Assembly: GCF_000337695.1 (NCBI RefSeq)
Contig: NZ_AOIA01000162.1
Span: 64,382-103,589, forward strand
DNA from: Natronococcus jeotgali DSM 18795
GTDB taxonomy: Archaea > Halobacteriota > Halobacteria > Halobacteriales > Natrialbaceae
Length of the DNA: 39,208 nt
Direction: 5' to 3'
Positions 1 to 7,578 of this stretch are shown piece after piece; position 1 is the first letter of the stretch, and each line of letters starts with the position of its first letter. The notes beneath the pieces were generated by a model that was not told the origin of the DNA, did not search any database, and saw only the letters and a program-made list of their open reading frames with translations. The translations under genes were made by a program, and so were the position numbers.

Positions 1-701
1 CGCAGCGTCCCGCGAGTCCCGTCCCACTCGGTCTCGTACTCGAGGGCGATGCGTCGATCCATGTGCGGGCCATCCACGACCAGCGTCTCGAACTCCCCGC
101 CCTCGCCCAGGACGTGGACGCCGTACTCCTCGTTGAGCGCCTCGAGCTCCGCGAGGGCCTCCGCGTCGAGCGTGCGCCCGAGCCAGGACTCGTCGAGGCC
201 GTAGGCCGCGACCCGGACGATCCGGATCTCGAAGCCCGCGGCGAGCATCGCGTCGGCGAGCTCGCGGGGGTCCTCGCGCCAAAGCGGCGCGAACAGGTCA
301 CAGTCCAGACGCTCGCACATCGCTTCGATCCGGCTCGTCTGGTACTCGCTCTCGACGGCCCCCGCGGTGACGCCCGCGATCCCGTCCGGAAGTTCGGCGT
401 CGAGCTCCCGCAGGGCCGCCTCGAGGGGTTCGAGCTCGTCGTCGCCCTGCGCGCTCGCGTCGGTCGCGGCGTCGGCCCCGAAACCGTCGGGCTCGACCTC
501 GAGCAGCGGAACGCCGATGCTCTCGGCGGCCAGCCCGGCCAGTTCGGTCGCGGGGACGTGGTACATGTAGGAGTCGCCCGTCGGGTGGACGGTCACGAGC
601 CGCTCGACGTTCAGGTCGCGCTCGAGGGCCCGGTACAGCGCCCACGCCGAGTCCTTGCCGCCCGAAAAGAGGCTGACCCAGGCGCCGTCTGCGTCGCTCA
701 T
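1..701 (-). CDS. dph6: Diphthine--ammonia ligase Dph6, 3' end cut by window edge
   Basis: ATP-dependent amidation of diphthine to diphthamide on elongation factor 2, the last step of that modification. The start is ATG at 701 and the frame runs open to the window edge, so a few C-terminal residues are missing. Near the N terminus a PP-loop motif SGGKDS (residues 13-18) marks an adenine nucleotide alpha hydrolase. Later come the segment RVAAYGLDESWLGR and the motif EGGEFETLV, both typical of the Dph6/MJ0570 family. About 233 residues are visible, close to the family's usual length. It lies 48 bases downstream of the DUF373 gene in the same direction and may be co-transcribed. The family is clear; the amidase role in this organism is inferred from homology. 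Confidence 0.85.
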   Translation of the reverse strand, partial: MSDADGAWVSLFSGGKDSAWALYRALERDLNVERLVTVHPTGDSYMYHVPATELAGLAAESIGVPLLEVEPDGFGADAATDASAQGDDELEPLEAALRELDAELPDGIAGVTAGAVESEYQTSRIEAMCERLDCDLFAPLWREDPRELADAMLAAGFEIRIVRVAAYGLDESWLGRTLDAEALAELEALNEEYGVHVLGEGGEFETLVVDGPHMDRRIALEYETEWDGTRGTL

Positions 702-749
702 ATCGACCTCTGGGGCGAGGAGGGGGAAATGGGTGACGAGTTTCGGTCG

Positions 750-2039
750 CTACCGGGGGTAGTCTGGGCCCGACCCGTCCTCGTCGCGCGCCGAGTCGGC
801 CGCCTCGGACTCGGAGCCCGGGCTCGAATCGCCGTCCGAGTCCGACCGCCAGCCGTCGAGTTCCTGGGGGCCGCCGTCGGTGAGCCCCGACTCCGGCGCG
901 ACGTCCTCGAGGACGGTTCGGTCGGCGTCGCCGCTGAAGGTCGCGGCGACCTTGGCGCCGACGAGGCTGACGACGATGGCGCCGACAACGTAGCCCGCCA
1001 ACCGCTCGCCGGCCGCGATGCCGAAGGTGTCGATCGAGAGCACGCCCAGCTCGATCGCCGACACCCGGACCGGATCGATCAGCGCCTGCTGCTCGAGGAA
1101 GTACGCCGAGAACCCCCGAACGACCAGCCCGACGGCGACGACGATGAAGGGCAGATTCAGGTAGGAGCCGCGGATCGGCTCCTCGCCGATCGCCTCGTCG
1201 AGCAGTCGCCCGGCGCTTGCGGTCAGAGCGGCGGCGGCGAGCCAGGGGACGCTGTCGAAGGCGAACTGCACCGCCGGAAGCGCGACGCCCGAGGCGTCCT
1301 CGAGGCTCGAGACGCCGAGGACGCCGACGAAGATCCCGACGAGGGTCAGTCCGGCCGCGACGGCGTAGGTGACGACCGAGACCTGTCCGGAGTACAGCGA
1401 CTCGCGGATCCGGCGGGCGAGCCCGGTGACGACCTCGTCGACGTTGAACCCCTTGTAGAGCAAGAAGAGCCCGATAACCGTCGTGATCGCCGCGGCGCCC
1501 TCCGCGGGGCCGACGAACCACGCGAGCATCGGAAACACCAGAAGCGTCAGCCCGATCGGGACGAGTACGGTCTGGCGCAGCTCCTCGTCGGCCAGGAACT
1601 GCTTGAGCAGGTAGTACGTCGACTCGATGTCCCTGGCCTGGCGGACGACCACGCGGTCGACCGAGTCGACCCGCACGCGGCTCTCGACGATCGGCACCAG
1701 CCGCTCGTCCTCGGCGCTGTCGATGACGACGACCGCCGACTCCGGGTCGTGGGCGGCCATCAGGTCGTCGAGCTGTCGCGCGACCGAGCGATCGGCCGAC
1801 ACCATCGACTCGCGATCCCCCGAGACGACGGCGACCACGACCGCCTCGCCGTCGTCGCGGAGGTCCTGGGCGACCCGAAGCGTCTCGAGCAGCGAGTTGA
1901 CCCCCGAGTCCTCGGGGTCGGCGAGGCCGACGTCGGTCACCAGCGCGCGAACTGCCTCCCAGCCGACGACGGGCGACCGGAGCCCGGTCTTGCGTCCGAC
2001 GTCGTCGGTCCGGTCGAGACAGACCACCAGCGTTGTCAC
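750..2039 (-). CDS. DUF373 family membrane protein
   Basis: Conserved archaeal protein of unknown function, 429 residues. Residues 1-150 form a soluble alpha/beta region starting TTLVVCLDRTDD, a hallmark of DUF373. Six hydrophobic segments follow at about 157-177, 181-198, 221-242, 253-275, 294-314 and 345-367, then a Ser/Asp-rich cytoplasmic-looking tail. The start is GTG at 2039; a TTTTATC box about 27 bases upstream fits a leaderless transcript from exactly that codon. SppA lies just upstream on the same strand (38 bases) and Dph6 just downstream. The Rossmann-like N domain could bind a nucleotide, but I see no catalytic motif that would justify an enzyme name. Confidence 0.85.
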   Translation of the reverse strand: MTTLVVCLDRTDDVGRKTGLRSPVVGWEAVRALVTDVGLADPEDSGVNSLLETLRVAQDLRDDGEAVVVAVVSGDRESMVSADRSVARQLDDLMAAHDPESAVVVIDSAEDERLVPIVESRVRVDSVDRVVVRQARDIESTYYLLKQFLADEELRQTVLVPIGLTLLVFPMLAWFVGPAEGAAAITTVIGLFLLYKGFNVDEVVTGLARRIRESLYSGQVSVVTYAVAAGLTLVGIFVGVLGVSSLEDASGVALPAVQFAFDSVPWLAAAALTASAGRLLDEAIGEEPIRGSYLNLPFIVVAVGLVVRGFSAYFLEQQALIDPVRVSAIELGVLSIDTFGIAAGERLAGYVVGAIVVSLVGAKVAATFSGDADRTVLEDVAPESGLTDGGPQELDGWRSDSDGDSSPGSESEAADSARDEDGSGPDYPR

Positions 2040-2063
2040 GGTAGGCGTTCGATCCCGTGCGAC

Positions 2064-2070
2064 GATAAAA
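2064..2070 (-). promoter_or_regulatory. TATA box for DUF373 gene
   Basis: On the minus strand the sequence reads TTTTATC, centred about 27-28 bases before the GTG at 2039. That spacing is what a leaderless haloarchaeal promoter needs and supports the GTG start. Confidence 0.55.
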
Positions 2071-2076
2071 CCACGG

Positions 2077-3081
2077 CTAGAATCGCAGCCGGAACTCGCG
2101 GTCGCCGACGAGGCCCGCGACCCCGGCGCCGAAGGCGTAGGCGACGCTCCGGGCGCCCGCGCCGACGCGGGCCATCAGCGGCCGCCTGGGTTCGAACTCC
2201 TCGACGGCCACCGCGTCCCGCTCGAGCCGATCGGCGAGTTCGTCCTCGAGCTCGCGGCGGGTGCCGAGTTCGTCGACCAGGCCCATCTCGTGGGCTTGCT
2301 CGCCGAGGTAGATCCGGGCCTCGGTCTCGCGGACGAACTCCGGGTCGAGCTCACGGCCCTCGCTGACCCGCTCGACGAACGTCTCGTAGTAGTCGTCGAT
2401 CAGCCCCTGGAGGTAGGCCCGCTCGTCGTCGCTCATCTCCTTTAACGGGGTGCCGGCGTCCTTGAACTGCCCCGCGGCGAAGCGCTCGTAGGAGACCCCG
2501 AGCCGCTCGGCGAGGTCGCTGGCGTTGACCCGCGAGCCGATGACGCCGATCGAGCCGACGACCGAGCCGTCGCGAGCCCACAGCTCGTCGCAGCCGCTGG
2601 CGATCCAGTAGCCGCCGCTGGCGCAGACGTCGGTCGCGTAGGCGATCGTCGGCCCGTCGAAGCGCTCGGCGGCGAGTTTGATGTCGTCGCTGGGGACGAC
2701 CTCGCCCCCGGGCGTGTTCAGCTTCACCAGCAGGGCGTCGACGGCCTCGTCCTCGTCGGCGCGGTCGATCTGGTCGACGATGTCGTCGGCGGGCGTCGAC
2801 CCTGGGCTCGAGGGGAACCGTCCGCCCCCGCCGTCGCGGGTGATCGGTCCCTCGACGGCGACCTCGGCCACGTCGTAGCCGGGAAAGACGCTGCCGGCGA
2901 TCGGACCGACGATCCGCACGCCCAGAGCGGTCGCGGCGAGCGCGGCGAGCACGCCCGCGAGGTCGGCGAGCGTCTCGGGGTAGACCACGAACAGCGCGAC
3001 CCCGACCACCGCGAAGGCCGCGGCGCCGGCCGCGAGGACGGCGAGTCGACCGATTCCATCGCTACTGACCACTCCGGACAC
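2077..3081 (-). CDS. sppA: Signal peptide peptidase SppA-like S49 protease
   Basis: Membrane-anchored serine protease of family S49 that degrades cleaved signal peptides or other membrane peptides. Two hydrophobic segments (about 12-34 and 40-60) anchor a catalytic domain. The Ser-Lys dyad is visible: Ser155 in CASGGYWIAS and Lys207 in GQFKDAGTP, with the conserved NTPGG substrate-binding loop at 122-126. The 334-residue length fits single-domain archaeal and Gram-positive SppA. The start is GTG at 3081; an ATG slightly upstream is in another frame. The gene is followed at 38 bases by DUF373. The fold and dyad are clear; the in vivo substrate is unknown. Confidence 0.88.
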   Translation of the reverse strand: MSGVVSSDGIGRLAVLAAGAAAFAVVGVALFVVYPETLADLAGVLAALAATALGVRIVGPIAGSVFPGYDVAEVAVEGPITRDGGGGRFPSSPGSTPADDIVDQIDRADEDEAVDALLVKLNTPGGEVVPSDDIKLAAERFDGPTIAYATDVCASGGYWIASGCDELWARDGSVVGSIGVIGSRVNASDLAERLGVSYERFAAGQFKDAGTPLKEMSDDERAYLQGLIDDYYETFVERVSEGRELDPEFVRETEARIYLGEQAHEMGLVDELGTRRELEDELADRLERDAVAVEEFEPRRPLMARVGAGARSVAYAFGAGVAGLVGDREFRLRF

Positions 3082-3140
3082 CTCGAGTCATACCCGTGAG
3101 TGACGCCGCAACCCCGTTAAGCGTTGGCGATCCGACGGCG

Positions 3141-4442
3141 TCACTCGGCGGTCACGCCCCCGGGTGCGTCGGCGGAATCCCCGTCGTCGGCGACCCGTCC
3201 GTCGGCGTCGGCGCGGTAGGGGAGTTCGCCGTCGGGATCGGCCGTCCAGTCGCCGACCCACTCCCGGAGGACGTTCAGGCCGTCCCGGACGAACGGCAGC
3301 GGGTCGTCGGCGACCGCGTAGTCGAACCGGGGCTGTCGAACCAGCGACAGTCCGACCTCGCGGACGGCCCGCCGCGGCGACGGGCGCTCGACCGCGGGGT
3401 ACTCCTCGGTCAGGACGCTGTGCAGGTAGCTCAGCTCCCCCCGCAGGAGGTGGCCGCCCAGCCCCGTTTCGTAGGTCGGCTTCCCCGGGATCGGCTCGTC
3501 CACCGCCAGCTGCCAGTAGTAGAACGGAAAGTCCGCGCCCGCCTGGACGGTAAAGGGCAGCGACGACCAGAACCGGGGGTTGATCTCCATTAGCTTGAAC
3601 CGCCCGTCGCGAGGGTCCCGCAGGAACTCGACCATCGCCAGCCCGTGCCACTCGAGTTCGTCCAAAAGCGCCCGGCCGTCGGCCTCGAGCTCCGGCAGGT
3701 AGATCGACTCGCGGTAGGCGCTGGGGCCGCCGCAGTACTCCCAGCCCCGTCGCTGACAGTGCTGGAAGGTCGCGACCGCCTCGCCGCGATCGTACAGCGC
3801 GAAGAAGCCGTACTCCCTCGAGTCGGCGATTCGCTCCTGGACCAGCGGGACGTGTCCGCGAGCCTCGATCTCCGCGGCCGCGTTCGGCGGCGTCCCGGGC
3901 GTCTGGTAGGCCGTCGAACCGACCTCGACCCGATCGTACGTCGGCCCGAGGTACTCCGGCGTGGCGACCGAGTAGCGGGGTTTGACGATCGTCTCGCGAT
4001 TCCAGTCGTCCCACTCGTCGAGGAGGGCGGTCTCGGGGGCGGCGACGCCGGCCCGCTCTGCCGCCGCGAACAGTTCGATCCGGTCCTGAACCGTCCGGAG
4101 CGCCTCGAACGACGGCCACGGGGTCGCAACCGATGCCGCGAACGCCTCCCGGCGTCGGGCCAGCGCGTAGACGTCCTCCTCGCGGACCGGAACGATGGTC
4201 TCGACGTCGGGCCGACGGGCGACCGAGAGGAGGGCGTCGCCGTAGGCCGCCAGCTCCTCGGCCGGATCGGGCAGGCGGACGAACTCGTCGCAGTACCGCG
4301 AGACCGCGCCGGGTGTGGTCGCGGTCTCGGAGCCGACGATCGTTTTGATACCGCGAGGGCGAAGGGACCGAAGGCAGGCGACCGTACTCGGGGCGTCGAT
4401 CCCGGGTACGAAGACGGCGACGTCGTCCCTGGACTCGTGCAT
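3141..4442 (-). CDS. ATP-grasp domain ligase (carboxylate--amine ligase type)
   Basis: Predicted ATP-grasp enzyme of 433 residues, related to the COG3919-type carbamoyl-phosphate-synthase-like ligases that join a carboxylate to an amine through an acyl phosphate. The N-terminal part (VAVFVPGIDAPSTVACLRSL) is a pre-ATP-grasp Rossmann domain. The central part has the lysine segment ETIVKPRYS, and the metal-binding motif FKLMEINPRFW lies further on. I chose the ATG at 4442 rather than 4514 because a TATA-like AATAAC lies about 30 bases upstream of it and the protein fold begins there. The gene stands alone, with no obvious substrate-defining neighbour. Substrate and product are unknown. Confidence 0.8.
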   Translation of the reverse strand: MHESRDDVAVFVPGIDAPSTVACLRSLRPRGIKTIVGSETATTPGAVSRYCDEFVRLPDPAEELAAYGDALLSVARRPDVETIVPVREEDVYALARRREAFAASVATPWPSFEALRTVQDRIELFAAAERAGVAAPETALLDEWDDWNRETIVKPRYSVATPEYLGPTYDRVEVGSTAYQTPGTPPNAAAEIEARGHVPLVQERIADSREYGFFALYDRGEAVATFQHCQRRGWEYCGGPSAYRESIYLPELEADGRALLDELEWHGLAMVEFLRDPRDGRFKLMEINPRFWSSLPFTVQAGADFPFYYWQLAVDEPIPGKPTYETGLGGHLLRGELSYLHSVLTEEYPAVERPSPRRAVREVGLSLVRQPRFDYAVADDPLPFVRDGLNVLREWVGDWTADPDGELPYRADADGRVADDGDSADAPGGVTAE

Positions 4443-4747
4443 GTGAGTCGGGCCACGCGACGGACGCATTGTTATTGCCGGACTACCGATCGCCTCCGGA
4501 GCCGGCGCCCGCACACGGTCCCCGATCGCCGACGTAAGTCCCGGTTACCACGGTCTTCGGATCAGAGCCGACGCTCGCGGTCGAGCTCCGTCCCTCGAGA
4601 CCGTCGAATCGGGGATCGTACTCGACGGCTACGGGTTCGAGACGACGACTGTCCGACCGCCGAGCAGGACCGCCCGGAGTCGAGAAGGGGGGGGGCGGTC
4701 ACTACCGAGAGAAACGAACGGCAGCAGACACAGGTTGACGAATCGGC
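4443..4747. other. Non-coding interval between ATP-grasp and coiled-coil genes
   Basis: This 305-base interval holds the promoter of the ATP-grasp gene at its left edge and the 3' flank of the coiled-coil gene at its right. Open frames crossing it look like noise. The one distinctive item is an uninterrupted run of nine G at 4687-4695. I see no RNA gene and no convincing terminator hairpin. Confidence 0.5.
4470..4476 (-). promoter_or_regulatory. TATA-like box for ATP-grasp gene
   Basis: The minus-strand sequence CAATAACAATG is centred about 30 bases before the ATG at 4442. It is the only A/T-rich patch there and favours this downstream start. Confidence 0.45.
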
Positions 4748-5629
4748 CTACAGCAGTCCGGTCTTCTGGAGCTTCATCAGGTCCTCGGTGTCGAGGGTCT
4801 CGCCTTCCTTGAACTTCTGATAGATCTCCTCGGCCTCCTCTTTGGCCTCCTCTTTCTTCTTGTCGCGCTCGGACTTGCGCTCCTCCTCTTCCTGCTTGTC
4901 CAGCTCGCGCAGGCGCTTCTGGACGCGGACGAAGTCCTCGTGGTGGCGGTCGGCAGCCTCCTGGGCCTCGACGAAGGACTCGTGCATCTCGTCGGCCTCG
5001 TCGCGGATGTCGTCGGCCTCGCGGTAGGCCTCGATCATCTGGTTGTGGTGCTCCTGGGCCTTGTCCGCGAGCTCGGTGACCTTCTGGTGGTGCTGGGAGG
5101 CCTCCGAACGGACTTCCTCGGCTTCCTCGACGAGCTCCTCGAGATCCTCGTTCTGGTCGAGCTTCTGCTTGCGCTCCTCGTACTCCTCGCGCTTGGACTC
5201 GATCTTCTCGATGAGCTCCTGTTCTTCCTCGCTCGAGAGGACCTCGGTCTGCTGTTTGAACTCGAGTTGCTCGATCTCCTCCTCGAGTTCCTCGAGGTCC
5301 TTGCCCTCGTCGAGCTCCATGTCCGACTTGAGCTGCTCGACGCGGTCGAACAGCTCGTTGGCCTCGGCGTTGAGCTCGTTGCGCTTGTCCTTGTGCTCCT
5401 GGACCTGCTCGTTGAGCTCGTCGCGCTTCTCGCGGTGCTCCTGGGCCTCGTCGACCTTCTCGCGGGTCTTCGCGTTGAGGTCGTCGCGCTCGGAGGCGCG
5501 CTCGGAGGCCATCTGGTTCAGCTCGTTTCGTCGGTCGCGGAGCTGACCCGCCTTCTTGATAAGCTGTCCCTTGGAGTTGTTTTCGAGGTCGTCCTCTGTC
5601 AGTTCGATGTTTTTCGATTCGTCTACCAT
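4748..5629 (-). CDS. Archaeal coiled-coil protein (COG1340-like)
   Basis: Protein of 293 residues that is almost entirely charged heptad-like helix (repeats such as RDELNEQVQEHKDKRNELN), predicted to be one long coiled coil from about residue 10 to 275. No enzymatic motif is visible. Archaeal proteins of this kind (COG1340) are conserved but of unknown role; some databases carry a phosphoserine phosphatase label, which nothing here supports. It is richer in Lys, Gln and Met codons than its neighbours, as expected for helix rather than as a sign of transfer. The start is ATG at 5629. A wide non-coding gap separates it from the divergent DUF5791 gene. Confidence 0.85.
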   Translation of the reverse strand: MVDESKNIELTEDDLENNSKGQLIKKAGQLRDRRNELNQMASERASERDDLNAKTREKVDEAQEHREKRDELNEQVQEHKDKRNELNAEANELFDRVEQLKSDMELDEGKDLEELEEEIEQLEFKQQTEVLSSEEEQELIEKIESKREEYEERKQKLDQNEDLEELVEEAEEVRSEASQHHQKVTELADKAQEHHNQMIEAYREADDIRDEADEMHESFVEAQEAADRHHEDFVRVQKRLRELDKQEEEERKSERDKKKEEAKEEAEEIYQKFKEGETLDTEDLMKLQKTGLL

Positions 5630-5847
5630 GTGTTAGTCAAACCTCTGTGCCATACCCGCACCGGGGAGCGGTCGGAGCTGCTCGTCGCCGGGCGTCGACC
5701 CGCGCGTTCGGCGAGTCGCCGGCTCGTTGCCCCGCCGCGTACAGCGTTCGCTCGAGACCTGCGAAACCTCGGTGAATAAGATTTCCTGTCATCGATCGTC
5801 GAGCGATACGCGCCCCGGTGGCGTTCTGGTACCCGCATCTACTGTCG

Positions 5848-5868
5848 CCGGTAATTTAAATGTACCGG
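5848..5868. promoter_or_regulatory. Candidate operator: CCGGTA-N9-TACCGG dyad
   Basis: Perfect 6-base arms flank a 9-base A/T spacer that itself contains the palindrome ATTTAAAT. Its position between two divergent genes fits a regulator site or an upstream promoter. The binding protein is unknown. Confidence 0.35.
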
Positions 5869-5940
5869 TCACTTTACCCCTGAAAACCGTTAGCAGGGGG
5901 CGCGTCGGGCGAACTCGAACGATTCGGGATATCGCGGACG

Positions 5941-5952
5941 GGTATAAATACC
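5941..5952 (+). promoter_or_regulatory. Palindromic TATA box for DUF5791 gene
   Basis: GGTATAAATACC contains TATAAATA within a near-perfect palindrome (arms GGTAT/ATACC). It lies about 60 bases before the ATG at 6007, which predicts a 5' leader of roughly 30-40 bases. Confidence 0.5.
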
Positions 5953-6006
5953 GACGGCGCCGCCGGAAGGGCAATCCACTTGGGGCCGACCGCTGTGGTC
6001 TCGCGT

Positions 6007-6432
6007 ATGTTCTACGAACAGCGGACGTCCGTCCCCGAGACGGCGGCCGACCTCCGGGCGGAGTACGACGACCAGCTCGCCTCGATCGTCGACCGGCGCG
6101 GGCTCGAGACAGTCGCCGAGCGAACGAGCGCCGATCGCGACGCCCTCGAGGCGCTGCTGGCGGGCGAGTCGCCCGCCCTCTCGCTCGAGGCGGCCGCCGA
6201 GATCCAGGCCCTCGAGGACGGGGAGCCCGACGCCGAGACGATCGAGACGATGGCCTGCGAGCACCTGCTGCTGGGGATGACGACGGCGGTGCTCGACGTC
6301 GACGCCGTCGAGAGCCACCTGGAGCTCGACCTCGACGCCAAGGAGATTCAACAGAAGATCGAACGGCGCGCGCCGATGTCGTTCGAGGAGTACGTCCGCC
6401 TCCAGCACGTCATCGCGGGTCGCGCGCGGTAG
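6007..6432 (+). CDS. DUF5791-type haloarchaeal protein
   Basis: Small acidic soluble protein of 141 residues, starting MFYEQRTSVPE. I recognise the pattern of the haloarchaeal DUF5791 family: an N-terminal helical part with a degenerate HTH-like look (ETVAERTSADRDALEALLAGE), a middle segment LLGMTTAVLDVDAVE and a C-terminal AKEIQQKIERRAPMSFEEY. Function is unknown. The frame extends upstream to a TTG at 5980, but the ATG at 6007 is the natural start given the leader predicted from the TATA box. It converges on the HalOD1 gene, with only 6 bases between the stop codons. The family name is from memory and moderately certain; the CDS itself is secure. Confidence 0.8.
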   Translation: MFYEQRTSVPETAADLRAEYDDQLASIVDRRGLETVAERTSADRDALEALLAGESPALSLEAAAEIQALEDGEPDAETIETMACEHLLLGMTTAVLDVDAVESHLELDLDAKEIQQKIERRAPMSFEEYVRLQHVIAGRAR

Positions 6433-6438
6433 CGGCCG

Positions 6439-6735
6439 TCAGGAGGTGAGGGTTACCTGTCCGGTTCGGTCGACCGACACCAGGTAGCCGGCGTACTCGA
6501 AGGTGACGCTGCCCATCGAACGGCCGGTCTCGGCGCGCTCGCGGAACAGCGAGTCGAGCGCCGACGGGTCGATCGCGTGGTACAGCGGGCCGAACTCGTC
6601 GGCCAGCTCGAGCTGGTCGACGCCGGTGGCCTCGCCGACGGCCTCGAGAACGGCCTGGCTGAGCGACTGGTCGGGATCGGCCTGGTAGGTCGTCGGGGAT
6701 CCGTTCGCCCCGTCGGATGCTGTCATCGAAGTCAT
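6439..6735 (-). CDS. HalOD1 output domain protein
   Basis: 98-residue haloarchaeal protein built around one HalOD1 domain: an N-terminal SLSQAVLEAVGEATGVDQLELA helix region, then LYHAIDPSALDSLF and a C-terminal GSVTFEYAGYLVSVD beta region. HalOD1 is thought to be a signalling output domain; its biochemical action is unknown. The start is uncertain. The ATG at 6735 directly abuts a GGGGAGGT purine tract, while the in-frame ATG at 6726 sits 9 bases after that tract, good Shine-Dalgarno spacing. The gene follows a Bat-type regulator on the same strand (54 bases), so a common regulatory unit is possible. A second HalOD1 protein lies at 28391-28738. Confidence 0.82.
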   Translation of the reverse strand: MTSMTASDGANGSPTTYQADPDQSLSQAVLEAVGEATGVDQLELADEFGPLYHAIDPSALDSLFRERAETGRSMGSVTFEYAGYLVSVDRTGQVTLTS

Positions 6736-6789
6736 ACCTCCCCGTATCGCCGGGAGCGGTGAAACGGCACTGATTGGATCGCCAACGTT

Positions 6790-7440
6790 TCAAGTGGGGT
6801 CGGCAGTCGCGAGCGTGTTCCGGAGCAGGGCGGCCTGTCCGCGGCGGAGCCGCGCCGACAGCGCCTGATCCGAAATCTCGAGCTCCTCGGCGACCGCCGC
6901 CAGCGTGGCCTCCCGGGGCACGTCGAAATAGCCCGCCTCGAGGGCGGCCAGCAGCGCCTCGCGCTGCCTGCTCGAGACGCCGTATGGGGAGGTTTCGGAC
7001 TCGGACTCCCGGAAGATCCGCCGGAGCCGAAACCCGAGGTCCCGCTCCAGACAGCTCTCGCGGTAGGCCTGCAGCGCCTCGCGGGAGGGAACGCGGGCGC
7101 GGATCCGCGTCTCTCCGTCCCCCGTGACGGTGACGTCGCGAAAGGAGATGTCGTTCGTCGCGGCCGCGGGGTAGATCAGCAGGTCGGTACCCCACTCGGT
7201 CAGCGCCGCGCTGTAGAGCCGACGCTCGGACAGCGCCTCGAGCAGCGAGTACTCGGCGACGGTGGGATCGTTCTCGAGGGCCGCCTCGATCGCCCCTGGA
7301 TCGTCTCCGTAGGCCCAGAAGACGAGCTTCGTGGTGTCGTCCCCCGAACGGTAGATCTGCTCGACCGCGAGTTTCGAGCTCGCGACCGCCGTCTCCCGGA
7401 GGATCGGCGTCGAGAGCTCGAACTCGGCGATGAAGCTCAT
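6790..7440 (-). CDS. Bat-type HTH-10 transcriptional regulator
   Basis: 216-residue regulator of the bacterio-opsin activator (Bat) type found in many haloarchaeal paralogues. The N-terminal half (about 1-145) resembles the Bat-associated sensor region, with no separate PAS or GAF domain. Residues 154-208 form the HTH-10 domain (SSRQREALLAALEAGYFDVP, then LAAVAEELEISDQALSARLRR). The start is ATG at 7440 (MSFIAEFEL); the frame continues upstream as an artefact of high G+C. A run of seven G precedes the start by one base. The target is unknown; the HalOD1 gene 54 bases downstream is the likeliest co-transcribed partner. Confidence 0.85.
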   Translation of the reverse strand: MSFIAEFELSTPILRETAVASSKLAVEQIYRSGDDTTKLVFWAYGDDPGAIEAALENDPTVAEYSLLEALSERRLYSAALTEWGTDLLIYPAAATNDISFRDVTVTGDGETRIRARVPSREALQAYRESCLERDLGFRLRRIFRESESETSPYGVSSRQREALLAALEAGYFDVPREATLAAVAEELEISDQALSARLRRGQAALLRNTLATADPT

Positions 7441-7548
7441 ACCCCCCCGTTTCGCCTCGAGCGGCAAAGGTGCTCCGCGCGTTCCCGGCTCGAATCGGCC
7501 CGGGACCTCGCTCGAGGAGGCGCCCGTCGGCTCCCGGGCCGTCGGTGC

Positions 7549-7555
7549 GGTTATG
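7549..7555 (+). promoter_or_regulatory. TATA-like box for SDR gene
   Basis: GGTTATGG is centred about 27 bases before the ATG at 7579 in an otherwise G+C-rich tract, consistent with a leaderless transcript. Confidence 0.45.
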
Positions 7556-7578
7556 GGGGCCGGGCACCGAGTCGGGGT

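Larger units (their letters stand above)
5630..6006. other. Divergent intergenic region with dyad and TATA box
   Basis: 377 bases between divergently transcribed genes. It contains an inverted repeat CCGGTA-N9-TACCGG at 5848-5868 enclosing ATTTAAAT, and a palindromic TATA element at 5941-5952. No coding frame with haloarchaeal character and no tRNA-like fold is seen. The promoter of the coiled-coil gene should lie here, but I cannot point to a convincing TATA box within 30 bases of its start, so its mRNA may have a leader. Confidence 0.5.

Noticed and set aside
2193..2202. GGGTTCGAAC resembling a tRNA T loop
   Set aside because: It lies inside the SppA coding sequence and no cloverleaf can be drawn.
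63..2366. Very long plus-strand frame (767 residues) antisense to Dph6 and DUF373
   Set aside because: Arg/Pro-rich with no domain; the minus-strand genes carry clear motifs. It is a codon-bias artefact.
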